The notes beneath the pieces were generated by a model. The model searched no databases and was not told the origin of the DNA. It saw only the letters and a list, made by a program, of their open reading frames with translations. Shown one piece after another: positions 1-11,800 of a DNA stretch of 24,395 bases. Numbering within the stretch: the stretch's first letter is position 1; every line of letters starts with the position of its first letter. A program made the position numbers and the translations under genes. This DNA is from Plasmodium relictum (taxonomy: Eukaryota; Apicomplexa; Aconoidasida; Haemosporida; Plasmodiidae), in NCBI RefSeq assembly GCF_900005765.1, contig NW_021628725.1, positions 1 through 24,395 on the forward strand. Direction: 5' to 3'.

Positions 1-154
1 CAATGAGAACAGAAATCTCATGTAGACTAAAAGGGGAAAAGCTTGTTTGATTTCTACTTTCAGAATGAGTAGAAAACGTGAAAGCGTGGCCTATCGATCC
101 TTTATATTTGCAAAATTACGGAATTTATTTCTTACTGTGCATATAGAGGTGTCT

Positions 155-187
<33 letters not shown>

Positions 188-210
188 TGCCAAGCGCTCC
201 TAGCGACGTA

Positions 211-248
<38 letters not shown>

Positions 249-290
249 GGACGCAGAAGTCTCAAAGTGTCGGATTGTTCACCCGCTAAT

Positions 291-345
<55 letters not shown>

Positions 346-765
346 ATGAATCATATGATATATTATTATATATATATAGTATTGTGACAGTAATCCAACT
401 TGGTACGAGAGGATTAGTTGGTTCAGACAATTGGTACAGCAATTGGTTGACAAACCAGTGTTGCGAAGCTAAGTCTGTTGGATAATGGCTGAACGCCTCT
501 TAAGCCAGAACCCATGCTGATTAAACAATACTATTCCGTTCTTTTTTGTTCAACTTTTACTGCTAATGTAAAAGAGAAATTATACATGTATTTTTTTACA
601 AATACATAAATAATCCTATCTGTTCCTTTTTAAGGGACTTAATAGTAATTTAACAACAAAAAAGAATTTCACTAATTGTAGACGACTTTTTTGCCTCAGG
701 GTGCTGTAAACATGAAAGTAAACTTTGTTTTACGATCTGTTGAGGCTTATCCCTAGTGGTAAAGT
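1..765 (+). rRNA. 28S large-subunit rRNA, 3' part (5' end outside the window)
   Basis: This is the 3' third of a nuclear 28S rRNA, forming the peptidyl-transferase and factor-binding regions of the large cytosolic subunit. Universal blocks are readable in order: the domain V core CACAGGGATAACTGGCT (about 163-180), the block around GATCCTTCGATGTCGGCTC (218-236), GACCGTCGTGAGACAGGTT (312-330), the sarcin-ricin loop GTACGAGAGGA (403-413) enclosed by a CCAACT/AGTTGG stem, and the terminal block TGTAGACGAC near 677-686 ending about TTATCCCTAGTGG. Between about 520 and 665 lies an A+T-rich expansion segment with hairpins, for example ATGTATTT (586-593) pairing with AAATACAT (600-607). The 3' end is set by alignment from memory to eukaryotic 28S and could be off by about 10 bases. 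Plasmodium carries a few dispersed, stage-specific rRNA units; the type cannot be assigned here. Confidence 0.95.
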
Positions 766-3119
766 GATTTTTTTAAAAAGGAATTTAAAAGTATATTTTA
801 AAGTATATATTTTATATGCTTTAAATAATAATAAACAATTTTAAAATATCAATTTTTTTTAAGAAGTATGACAAATTTATAAAAATATAAGGTATTTTAC
901 ATTTTTATGTGAAAAATAAAAAGATTTCTTATATTTATTAAATATTGATGTAATTAATTTAATTTTTAGTAAGATTTTGAAGAAAAGATGTTCATTATTG
1001 GAAACATTATATATTTATATAATTTCACTATTAGTTATATATATATATTCTGATGCATTTTGCGTATAATTTTTTGGGATAATAAATATAGTGCTAAAAT
1101 TATAATAATTATAATAGCCTTTAATTATATTTAAAATAAATGTAGGAAAAAAGGAGTATAATGGTAGTCATTTAAATACAAAAGAGAAAACAAAGCAAAA
1201 AAAATTAAAAAAAATATACAGAATTTTTTTTTTCCCTAAAGTATAAGAAAGTAATATATGATGTAAAAAGTATAATAGAAGAAAATATAATTTAACTAAA
1301 ACCCCAAACCATTTATTTATTAGCCATGTTGTTTTTTATACAAATATTTTAATTTAGAAAATTTTAATATTCATAAAATATAATTATGTAAGGGAACAAA
1401 AAACACGAAATATAGTATATTATTAAGCCAAGTCGACTTATATTAATAATTTAAATGTATAAAATATATTTTGTATGCATTATGTAAATTTAAGGAGTTA
1501 TATAATTAAATTGGAAATTTATAATAAAATAAGAATAATGCATGAGAACATATTAAGTTTTAGTTAAGGTATTATTAAATATGAAATGATAAAAATGAAA
1601 TATTATAAAAAAAAAATTTATGAATAACTTAATTTGCAATTTATAATATAAAAAGTAATAACTAAATATTTAGGAAAAAAATTGAATATAATTTCTTTTT
1701 GAATAAATTTTACCTTTTAGTTTATATATAAAAAAATTAATTTTTGTAAAATGGTTTTCTTAATATTATTCCATAAGATACAATTCTAACATTTTAAATC
1801 AAAATAATAATCCCCCAGAAATAACATATAAAATTTATTTAAATTGAATATTAAAAACATAAAACTTTGTAAATTTACTTTTGTAGCTTAATTATAACAT
1901 ATAGAATGTTTGTGAAAAAAAAAAGATATAAATAACATTAATAAATATTTGAATTGTTATAGAAAGGATTATACAATTTTTCTTAATTTTTTCAAATGAG
2001 ACAAATGTTTTATTATCTGAACAAAGTATTCAGAGAAAATGATTGTAAAAATTAATGGACTTATGTGTAAAGGGAAAAATTCATGCATTATTTAAGATGA
2101 ATATTCAAAAATTAAGTATACTTGCCTAAAATTTTTGTAAAAAGAAAAAGTATTGTGGAATATTAAGATTTATCATTATATGGCTTTCAAGTGGCAACAA
2201 TATTAATAATTAAAAAAAATAGCAATTATTACTTAAGAATTTAAAAAACCTTACATTAAAATGTTTATAAAAAATAATTTTTCTTATGAAAAACTTTTAT
2301 TTAAATTATTTTAGAAGATATAAGGAAAAATTAATTGAATATGAAATTGTTTGAAAGGTTAAGAATGATTTCTTGTTCCCATGATATATATATATATATT
2401 ATATAATGCTCAGTGAAAGCATATAATATATAACTAAATTCTAATTTAAGAAAAAGTGAAAATATTAACACTTAAAGTAATCTATAGTTTCATAATAAAT
2501 AAATAATCTAGCATAGGTAAATGTATTTTTTTTTTTTTATGAAAAATAATATAGTGAGAATCGAAAAGCATTATATACTATAAAAATATACATTTTATTA
2601 TCTTTTTCTTTTTAAGATACATTTTTGTAAGCGTAATACTATAGCTTAGAAAATATATAATCGCATGCATTAATCTGAAATATGTTATTAATTTAATGGT
2701 ATTAATATACATGGATTGGTATGTGACCAATAAATGGTATTATTACCCTATTTTAGACAATAACAATAGTCAATAAATGATATAATAAATCCATTTTAGA
2801 TCATTGAGTGTTATTAAGTGTATTTGTATACCTATTCTATACAACATTTAAGAAAATACTGAATGGAAATTTTTTTTTATGCATCATGCACCTTTTGTGT
2901 TCATTAAAATATTTTCATTTTCTTTAAAAAATTAAAAAAATATGAAATAAAAATAAATTATTGAAGAATTATTTTTAATTTTTGAAAAATTTTAGAATAA
3001 TTTATTAGTAAACTTAATTCCTAAAATTTTTAGTGAGAATAAAAAATAATAAAAATAAGCTGTTAGAAATAAAATTGAAAATCTTGACTAAAATAAGATA
3101 ACGTACAAAATAAATATAA
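766..3119. other. Gene-free A+T-rich intergenic region downstream of the rRNA
   Basis: No open frame of convincing length or composition was seen on either strand. The stretch consists of A/T runs, short TA microsatellites (for example near 2385-2399) and scattered weak matches to the repeat modules described elsewhere. One such match is around 2715-2800, where GTCAATAAATG and ATTATTACCC motifs resemble the head of the 88-bp repeat units. Nothing resembling a tRNA was recognised by eye. Confidence 0.6.
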
Positions 3120-3250
3120 GTTTATAATATAAAGAATATATAATTATATATATTAAGTAATTTTAATAGAGATTTCTCTTTATAATCTTTATTAAATTGA
3201 CTCTTTAAAATATCGTAGAAAAATTTTAATTGCCAATTAATAAATCAGTA
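3120..3250 (+). repeat. Dispersed repeat family A, old partial copy
   Basis: The end of family A is recognisable: a CTTTATTAAATTGACTCTTT block followed by TTGCCAATTAATAAATCA. The same order is seen, better preserved, at 18875-18970, 20480-20541 and 24235-24305. It is diverged, so the left boundary is approximate. Confidence 0.5.
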
Positions 3251-4089
3251 TATTATTATAAAAAGAAAAAAAATAACAAAACTAAAATTAAACAAAATTA
3301 TGTATATTATGATTAAAATTAACATTTAAAATACAATTTATTTTATAATGTAAAATTATAATTTTTTTTATTATTCTTTTATTTTTATTTTTTTTTATAG
3401 CATTTGCATATTCTGTTTTTCTTTCTAATTTTTTTTTAGTTTATCTCCTATTCTTATTTAAATAAAATATTAAGTTAATCAGAAAAAAAAAGAGAAATAT
3501 GGCAAATAAGTATTATTATTTTTACTATACATGTACATGTTTATATTATACAATAAAATAAATGGCATAAATGTATAGTATGAGATATATTCAAAGATTA
3601 TATATAATATTCCAGAAAATGGTTATACATAAATAAATTTGTATAAAAAAAACGGGAAAATGAAAGACAAAAAGGGTTGAATTAAAAAAAGTATTTTTTT
3701 ATTTTCACGTTTCTTTTTGGAGAAAAAAAAGTGACCAATCTTTTTTTTCTTTTATCTAGAAATATATTTCATTTTATTAAACAAATTTAATTATTCATTG
3801 CATTAATTTACACCAAAGAATAAATGTATAGGATTATAGTAGTTTATTGAAGATATTATGCTTTTATATTTTAAGAATTCTTTTTTCTGTTAGGAAAATA
3901 TAAATATTACTGAAATGAATTGATAAAAAGTAGAGTAACATAAATAATTATATGTACTATATAAAAATAGTTTTAAATATTTCAAGTAACTTAAAATTTT
4001 AAGTGATAATAAAAAAGAAAAATATACATATTTTGAACGAATAAAAAATAAAAAATCAGAATTATGCAACTTTTAGTATTATATATATG
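3251..4089. other. Gene-free A+T-rich intergenic region
   Basis: Homopolymer-rich spacer with long T runs around 3360-3440 and no convincing coding frame. A short self-complementary ACATGTACATGT occurs at 3529-3540. Confidence 0.5.
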
Positions 4090-4580
4090 ATTAATTAATT
4101 GTGCTCTATCAATTACTTTCCTAGAGTATTGTATAAAAATATTAACAAGGAGAATGCATATATGTCATGTCCGTACTGATTTCAATTATTGAAATTATTT
4201 TATTTATGCTTCTAATACATAAATTTTATATATTAAGTTTACATAATTGAGGAATTTTTTTAGAGGCATTTATTTACTTTAATAAAAATATATTTTAATT
4301 TTTATTAAAAATTTAAGTTCACGTTAAAATTATTATGTAAAACAATTAATTAAAAGAAAAAAACAAATAAATTTAATTATTGTTATTAATTATATTTTAA
4401 AAATATGTAAAAATTAAATATTAATGAAAATATAATAACCCGTTTTGTTCTTTTTTAAATTTTGAACTCAATTTTTTTTGTTAAAAAAAAATTGTCCATT
4501 TTGCAACATAAATTTTTATTCCATAAATTCATAACATTAATTTCCTAAATTTTTTTCTTTTTTTTTCCTCTAGGACTAGA
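4090..4580 (-). repeat. Dispersed repeat family A, long copy, minus orientation
   Basis: This stretch aligns by eye over more than 350 bases with 7131-7510 in the same orientation. Shared ordered blocks are an interrupted CTAGAGTATT followed by TATTAA, AAGGAGAATGCA / AAGAGCACGTA, TATATATTAAGTTTACATAA / TATATATTGAGTTTACATAA, CTTTAATAAAAATA, TTTATTAAAAATTTAA, GTTAAAATTATTA and TATTAATGAAAA. It also matches 7915-8140 as a reverse complement. It ends near a CTAGGACTAG block (4570-4579). No protein is encoded. It could be a solo LTR or an independent repeat. Confidence 0.7.
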
Positions 4581-5537
4581 AAATGTGTCTGGTTTGTTCT
4601 CTATTTTTCGTATGAAAAACATATAGGTAGTTAATAATACCTTTAATTAGTCAATATATTAATAATTAACTATTTTAATTACATAGTGTTAAGTCTAATA
4701 ATATGATAGTTCCATTTTTAAATATCATGAAAAACGGAATTATAAAATATACAAGAATGAAACTATTAATTGAAAGTAGTAGTTAGTAAAGAGTATAATC
4801 GATATTTTTGAACTTTTCATATGATAAAATATAACTAAAAATTATTTATGCTTTAAGTAAAATATTTTATTTACCTTTTTGACATCTTAATATGATGAAA
4901 AATGTTACATATAAAAGTTACTAGTCTAGTGCAAGTAAGATATTCAAATAATGCATGTATAAAGATATATATATGATGGTACATATAACAAGATTTTGTA
5001 TATAGAGGTGGATATACCTAGATATGAGTATCTAAAGATATACTTTGAAAAATAAGAATGATATGCATAGTGGAGTAGATATAATACGAATGCATATGAA
5101 TTATTTGTTTTTTTCCATATATTTATAAAATAAAATTGATGGTACATAATTTTTTTTATGATTTTTATATGCGAATAATTAAAATTTAATACCGTAAAAG
5201 TATTCAAATGGACATTTACTAAGTGAATAAGCCATAGGTAAACGTTTATAAAAAATCTCAAACTTTGTTTAAATGCTGTATAATGAAAAAAAAAAAAAAA
5301 AACTAAATGGGCTGTGATTTCCCTGTTTATTTTATTTTTAATTTTATTTAATTATTGGATTCATTTATTAATTATGTATTCTAAAACAGTAAATTTAATA
5401 ATGAGCATGAAGAGAAATATCTATTTATTTTAATTGATAAAAACACTTCTATAAATATTAGCTCTTTATAAATTGTGCTAAATAATTTGAGACATAATTT
5501 ATTTTATGTTAAAATAATTTTTTACTGTACTTAGTTT
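4581..5537. other. Gene-free A+T-rich intergenic region
   Basis: No supported gene. A 105-residue minus-strand frame at 4944-5261 has random A+T-rich composition and no recognisable features, so it is not called. A long A run begins at about 5286. Confidence 0.5.
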
Positions 5538-5640
5538 TTCATTAATTTATGATTTAACTTGGTGTTCAATGACTTTACTAGTGTATCTAACAGATTAATA
5601 AAGAGAATGTAAAGTGATATATACTTATTTTATATAACAT
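5538..5640 (-). repeat. Dispersed repeat family A, short old copy, minus orientation
   Basis: The signature CAATGACTTTACTAGTGTAT followed by AGATTAATAAAGAGAATGTA matches the minus-oriented end of family A seen at 7161-7215 and 19719-19765. The rest of the unit is not recognisable, so this is a truncated or strongly diverged copy. Confidence 0.5.
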
Positions 5641-6304
5641 CAATTATTACAAAATATTATTAACTATTTGTAAATTACAATTAGTAACTTTATCATATAT
5701 TTCCCACTTATATACTATATAATTATTATGCACAGTATCATAAATTTTTTCTATTCACTAAATAACAGGTATTGCGCCAAAAAATAAAAAGTAATAATAA
5801 ATAATTTTTTTTATAAAGAATATTAAAAAAAATTATAATATACGTGTATATATACATTTACATAATCTTTTTTTTTTTTCATGTATGCATACTAAAAAAA
5901 AATTAATATATTTTGTTTATTGTTTATACAAAGAAAAAATACATATAAATATTTTTTTTTCTTAGTGCACGCACTTTTTGTGTAATCATATTTAGATTCC
6001 TGTACCTTAGTTTACAAATTACAATGTATGTCAATGTATGTATTTTCTTTGTATACCAATTTATTAATTAGCCTTTTGAATACTTTTAAAGTATATTAAG
6101 TAGTCAAATTAATAGGGGGGTAATACAGAGAAATATCTACTATATTTATTATAGACGACTAGTTTATTATAATTATTTTTAATTTCTTATAAGTTTTTGT
6201 TTATTTACTCAAAATAAACAATATGAATAAAAATAAAAATAGAAAAAGTTTTGTATAAAAAAAAAGTTATCATAAAAAAGAAAATGATTTGTATATTATA
6301 TAAA
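5641..6304. other. Gene-free A+T-rich intergenic region
   Basis: No open frame or RNA gene supported. A run of six G (6115-6120) stands out in otherwise A/T sequence; its meaning is unknown. Confidence 0.5.
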
Positions 6305-6425
6305 ATAAGTAATATTGCAATAAATAAAATAAGTAGATATATCTGTATAAACTATGTATTAATTTGATTCTTTTATATGCTACAAGAGTATTTTATTGTT
6401 CAATTAATAAATAAGTATATAAATT
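6305..6425 (+). repeat. Dispersed repeat family A, old partial copy
   Basis: Contains AATAAATAAAATAAGTAGA, then TATTAATTTGATTCTTTT and TTCAATTAATAAATAAGTA, the ordered blocks of the family A end. Divergence is high and boundaries are approximate. Confidence 0.45.
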
Positions 6426-6904
6426 TTTTTCTCTCTCTTTCTCACCATATATATATAAATTTATGTATATATTTTTACATATTTTTTTATTTTACATATA
6501 TACTTTAATTTTTATATGAATAAAGTAATAAATTTAAATGATATACACTTTCGATAAGGAATAATATAAATAGTAGAAAATTAAAATGAGATAAAGGGGA
6601 AAAAATGTGAATACAGAGGTAAAAGTACTTAAAAATTAAAATGTTAAAAGGTGAGATGTTTTTGTTAAAATTGTTTATATTTACATAAGATATTTATTGT
6701 ATTTGTTTATGTGTTATGTATAAGAATTTAGATAGTTTTAAATAATTAAAGACTCAATTTTAAATACTTCTTAACAAAAGAGTTAATAAAAACAAATAAA
6801 ATTAAGAATTCGCAGTTTTTTTATCAATACGTTTTTTGCAATATTTTATAAGATTTTAAATAGGTAATTAATAAGTTCAATATATAAGCAATATAAATTA
6901 TATA

Positions 6905-7020
6905 TGGGAAGTAATTTTATAATAAATAAAATTAGTAGAAATAACTCTGTGTTCTTTATTAATTTGATTGTTCAGTAAACTACTAGTCAATAAATGACAT
7001 TATTAACCTATTTATATCCT
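6905..7020 (+). repeat. Dispersed repeat family A, partial copy joined to an 88-bp-module remnant
   Basis: AATAAATAAAATTAGTAGAAA and TTCTTTATTAATTTGATTGTTCAG match the family A end. They are followed directly by GTCAATAAATGACATTATT and AACC, which resembles the head of the 88-bp repeat units at 20061 and 23638. The same two modules are adjacent near the retroelement. Confidence 0.5.
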
Positions 7021-7130
7021 TATTAAGAAGAAACATAATGATACTGAAAATTTAGTTGTGCATGTAAAATATTTGAGAAAAATACGTGCACTATGTTACG
7101 TGCTTTAGTATGCATACACAAAAAAATATA

Positions 7131-7640
7131 TATATACATATGATTTTCTAATTTTCTATTCAATGATTTTGCTAGAGTATTAGGTAAAATATTAATAAAG
7201 AGCACGTAGAGATGCCCCTACTCATTTTAGTTATTGCAAAAGTATGATTATACTATTAATAAATAAACTTTATATATTGAGTTTACATAACTGTGTAATT
7301 ATTGCTTTAAAGGAATTTATTTTCTTTAATAAAAATACGCTTTTATTTTTATTAAAAATTTAAATCCATGTTAAAATTATTAAGTAAAATAATCAATAAA
7401 AAAAACAACGTGAAAATTAAAAATTAAGTATTAATGAAAACATAATATTTTTTATTTTTCTTTTAAATTTTAAATTAAAATTTTTTTTTTTAAAAAAAAA
7501 GATTAAACAAAATTTGCGACGGAATTTTAAAATCCCCAAAATTTTAAAAATTAATTTATCAAAATCCTTTTTTTTTTTTCTCTTAAAAAGAATCTGTTTC
7601 ATATAAAAAAAATAATTTTTTTTTAGGATTACTAGTTAAA
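7131..7640 (-). repeat. Dispersed repeat family A, long copy, minus orientation
   Basis: Direct repeat of 4090-4580, perhaps 70-80 percent identical by eye over its best 300 bases. Diagnostic blocks: CAATGATTTTGCTAGAGTAT, ATTAATAAAGAGCACGTA, TATATATTGAGTTTACATAA, TTTATTAAAAATTTAA, and a terminal GGATTACTAG near 7625-7634. A 61-residue K/F-rich minus-strand frame at 7417-7602 lies wholly inside this repeat and is not taken as a gene. Confidence 0.7.
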
Positions 7641-7699
7641 GATACCATTAAACTTTTATAGTATAATAGATGTTCTTTCGGAAAATAGAAATTTATCCA

Positions 7700-8165
7700 T
7701 GTATTTGCTAGTTTAAAAAAAAAATATAACCATTATTTAAGTGTGTGTTCATTTTATTAGATTTATTTTTATTAATTTTAAAAAAAAAAAAAGATTTTTT
7801 TTGGGAAGATATAAACGAAAAAATTTTTAATGGAAATGGCCTTTGTAAAACTTTTGTAGTCAAATAGAATTAATTCTTAAAATAAAAATTAAATTTAAAA
7901 TTAAAAGAAAAACAAAGGAATTCTGTTTTCATTAATATTTAATTTTTATGTATTTTTAAATGATTTAATAACTATAATTAAATTTATTTGTTTCTTTTAA
8001 TTAATTATTTTATACAATCAATTTTCTTAATGAAGATATAAATTTTTAATAAAAATAAAGGTTGAATTTTTTTTTAATTAAATAAATGCTTCTAAAACAA
8101 TTAATTTACTTGATTTTTTAACAATCTAGAAAAGTCATTAAATGACCATTAGTAAATAAATTAGA
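7700..8165 (+). repeat. Dispersed repeat family A, long copy, plus orientation (3' of rbp)
   Basis: Begins with a GCTAGTTTAAAAA block, then an A run, a T run and TTGGGAAGA (7801-7809). It continues through ATTAATATTTAATTTTTATG, AATTAAATTTATTTGTTTC, TTTTAATAAAAATAAAGG and AAATGCTTCTAAAACAATTA to CTAGAAAAGTCATTAAATGA. The order equals the reverse complement of 4090-4580 and matches 18520-18970 directly, so the pair 7700-8165 and 18520-18970 brackets the rbp gene as direct repeats. Confidence 0.7.
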
Positions 8166-8227
8166 GAGAGAATATACCTAGTTAATTCACTATTTTACAT
8201 ATTATTAACAGAACATTGTATTATAAA

Positions 8228-8253
8228 AGGTTAATAATATCTATTATTAACCT
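8228..8253. repeat. Perfect inverted repeat, 12-bp arms
   Basis: AGGTTAATAATA (8228-8239) and TATTATTAACCT (8242-8253) are exact reverse complements separated by two bases. The same GGTTAATA/TATTAACC head occurs at the start of the 88-bp units at 20061, 20149 and 23638, so this is probably a remnant of that module. Confidence 0.75.
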
Positions 8254-8509
8254 ATATATAAATATATACGTGCATAATATTTTTTTTTTGATGTTCTTAA
8301 AAAAAAATAGATAAAATAATTTGTTTTTTCTGTGTAGCGAATGACAATTATATGGCACACATATTAACATAAATGAGAGATAACTAGTAAAGTACATATT
8401 AAACGATAAATAATTAAAAAAATATATTAGTAAATCTTTATATTAAAAATAAAATAAAATTTGCGTTAAATTTAACATAATTTATAAGAAATAAATTAAT
8501 ATTTATAAT

Positions 8510-8665
8510 AACAGATATTTTAGTAAATAAAAGAAGTGGACATTTCTCTACATACTCCATTAAATTGACTGTTTAAACTACTACAAAAGTATTTAAGCAC
8601 CTACTTAATAAATCAACTGCAAAAATCTCTGAATGGCCAATTAATAAATCATTAAAATAGTATAT
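8510..8665 (+). repeat. Dispersed repeat family A, old partial copy near the rbp 3' end
   Basis: Contains CTCCATTAAATTGACTGTTT and, further on, GGCCAATTAATAAATCATTA (8636-8655), the terminal blocks of family A. A duplicated AATAAATCAAC at 8608-8618 suggests internal rearrangement. Confidence 0.5.
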
Positions 8666-8890
8666 ATAACGTAAGTGTAGTTTTTTATATGTATGGAATA
8701 AAATAATGTATAAAATTTTTTTTTTTCAAAATTCCTAAACTAGTTTATAATGAAAGTAATGAAAAAAAAAAAAAAGGTAAAATATAAATATGAAATAATT
8801 ACAACAAATAATAACGAAAAAAATAGTTTAAAATATTGCATAAAAATTTATTAAAGCATATAAAATGAAAAAAAAATTGAAATTTTTTTG
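8666..8890 (-). other. Probable rbp 3' untranslated region and spacer
   Basis: Lies immediately downstream of the rbp stop codon on the minus strand. It is only A/T homopolymers and short repeats with no reading frame. No defined terminator or polyadenylation site can be placed with confidence in sequence this A+T-rich. Confidence 0.35.
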
Positions 8891-11800
8891 TTAAAAATTT
8901 TCTTCTTCAAAGAAGGATACTTCCATAACTTCATCTGCCTTACATATATCATGTAAATTATTATTTTCATATTCTTTAAATATTTTATTCTCTTCGTTAT
9001 CCTTTTCCGATTCCCCATTATTATATGTAATAAAAATAAAAATACAAGAACATATCAATAAACCACCAAATATTCCTCCTGCGATTTTGACTGCTTCACT
9101 ACCAAAATTATTTTTTTTACTTTTATTATCCTTTTCATTTGATTTTTGATTGCTTTTATCATAAAGAATATTCCTGTTAATATTATTATTTATTGAAATA
9201 TTTGTACTTTCTTTCTTTATTATTTCATTCAAATGATTTTCTGTGTCGTTTTTCTCATCTTTCTTAGTCGATTTTTTTTGATAATTTATTTTTATTTCAT
9301 TTAAATTTTTTATAATACCTTGAATAAAAAGAAGACTATAACTTATTTCATGAAAAAGTTCTTTATTTATCTGTATATTATTTTTTATATTCTCAAAAAT
9401 TTCTTTTGATTCACTTGTTTTTTTCTTAATTATTCTTTTTTTCTCATTAATTTCTTCTAATATCTTTTCGTTTACTTCTTTTGATAAGTCATAATCATTT
9501 TCATTTTGATAAAGATCTATATCTCTCAATAAAGATTTTGTTCTTTCTATTAAATAAGAAATTTTTTCTGCATACATTATCATTTTACTGTTTTCATTAT
9601 TATTAACATGTTCTATTTCACTTATTTTTTTGGATTCATATGTAATCTCTTCATATATATTATTAGTTTTTTGAAAAAAATCTGAATTTTTGCTCTCAGT
9701 GAGTATTTCTTGTTCCTTTTTCTTTATAAAATCTTCAATTTCTTTTAATATATTTTTATTGCTTAAAAATTTATGTTTTTGACTCTCTACAATATTTTCA
9801 TGTATTTTTGCTATATCAATAAATTTTTCAGCAATCTTTTCCATTTCTTTCAGTTTAGTATTACTGATATTTCTATAAATATCATTTATGTATATTTTTT
9901 CTTCTTTAAATTTTTTATAAAGACGTTTTAATTCCCTTAAAAGTTCATCTATTTCATTTATATTTTTATTATCGTCTACTTCTAGAGATAAATTCTGAAT
10001 AACACTAATTGATTCCATTGCTTCTTTTTCTTTTCTTTTAAATTCTTCTGAAAAATTATATGCATCTTCAACGTTTATCGACTCATAACTACTTATGGCA
10101 TTTGTATTATAACTTTTGTTTAAGTCATCAATATCGTTAGTTATAAAGTTGCAGCTATTTTTGATATATTCTACACATGATGTAGAATCTTTTTTTTTTT
10201 TTTGAATAATTAGCATTTCTTTTGATATTTTAGCATTAATAGTCGTAATCAACAAGGATTTTAAAAATAATTTATAACTTTTTCCTAGTTCTAGTAATTC
10301 ATTTAAAGATGTATCAACGTTTATAACGCTATTATATCTATCATTTATTTCATCAGTAATTGTATTAATGTTTTGTTTTGCTTTTTCTAATATTATCAAG
10401 GGAGACTGGTCTTCTTTTGATTTTTCAATAGTTTCTTCTAAGTTATTTAGAGAATTCTTATTATCATCAAGCTCTGTTTTTATTATATTAATTTTTAATT
10501 CTCTATCCATTTTGCTTAATTCATTTAAATACGAATTTGAAAGTTTTTTTAAATTTTCATACTCTTCACCTTTTTTTAAAATTTCATCATAGTGTTCATC
10601 ATCAATATTTATTTTATTTATTTTTTTACACTTCTCAATTGTTCTTTCTATTTTTTCCAAATAATCATCAGTTTTATTTATCATACATTTAATCCTTTTT
10701 TTTAATTCGTCTCTTAATCTTATTTGTTCATAAATACTATTAGCTTTAATAATGATATTTTCACTTTCTTCTGCTTTTGTATCTATATCGTTTGAATTTT
10801 TCTGAATTTTTAAAACAATCTGTTTTGTATCACTTATTTTTTCATAATTTTCCAATTTTTTTTCTATTTCTATATTTATATCTATAAATTTTGCTCCTTT
10901 ATTTATTTCATTGTAAATATCATATGCTTTATCTTTATAAGAGCAATGTATTATTTTACTTTTCTTTATTTCACCATCTTTGATTTTTGCGTTATTCAAC
11001 TCATTCAATGAAGAAGTTACATCATCTAAATTTGTAATATTCTTAACATTCTGTTTAATGCTTTCAAGATATTCTCTTACTTGAGAGTGCTCTTCTTCGG
11101 ATCTTTCGTGAACCCTATTTAACTCTTCTTTCATATCAAATATAAATCTTAAAACTTTACTCTTTTTAATGTTGTTAACACTATCCACCAATTTTTCCAT
11201 TTTTTCCTTTTGTCCTTTAAGTTTATCTTTTTCTATTTTAGCTTTTTCCTTTTTTTCTTTCATACCATTGTATGTTGTAGATGATTCTAAAGCATACAAA
11301 GCAAAATTTTCTATAGCTTTATATGATTTATCAAATGATTCACTTATTGTATTCATTTTAATTCTTTCATTTTCAAATATTTGTGTAATATCATTTTTTT
11401 TTGATGGAGATTCCATAAAGAAGATGATTGAGGCATCAATATTTAAATTTATTAACTTTTTTAAAGATTCCATATCTTCTTTATTTTGATCTGCTATTTT
11501 TTTTATCCTTTCCAAAATTCCTTCTTCATAAGATTTTTTAGATATTTCCATTTCATCTTCCATGCTACTAATCTTAGTTTCTAGGTCTATTAGTTTACTT
11601 GATTCATTGTTTAATATGTTTTTTTTATTTTCGATTTTTTTCAAAATTTCTGAAACATTTTTTAAATGATTTTGTTCTATCTCTAAATTGTTTAGTGAAT
11701 ATTCATTTCCTTCAAGATACGTTGAAATTGAGTCTACTTCATTTTCAGATTTATTTAAAATTTCTAGTGTTCTTTGTTTTATTTCATCTATATCCAGTAG

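Noticed and set aside
1239-1246. CCCTAAA-like word as a possible telomere repeat
   Set aside because: Single occurrence with no tandem array, so no evidence for a telomere in the window.
4944-5261. 105-residue minus-strand open frame
   Set aside because: Composition (Tyr, Ile, Asn, Phe) is what random A+T-rich DNA gives; there is no signal peptide or motif, and neighbouring DNA is non-coding.
7023-7205. 60-residue minus-strand frame
   Set aside because: Overlaps the start of a repeat copy and has no recognisable features.
7417-7602. 61-residue Lys/Phe-rich minus-strand frame
   Set aside because: Lies entirely inside a repeat copy and arises from A/T homopolymers.
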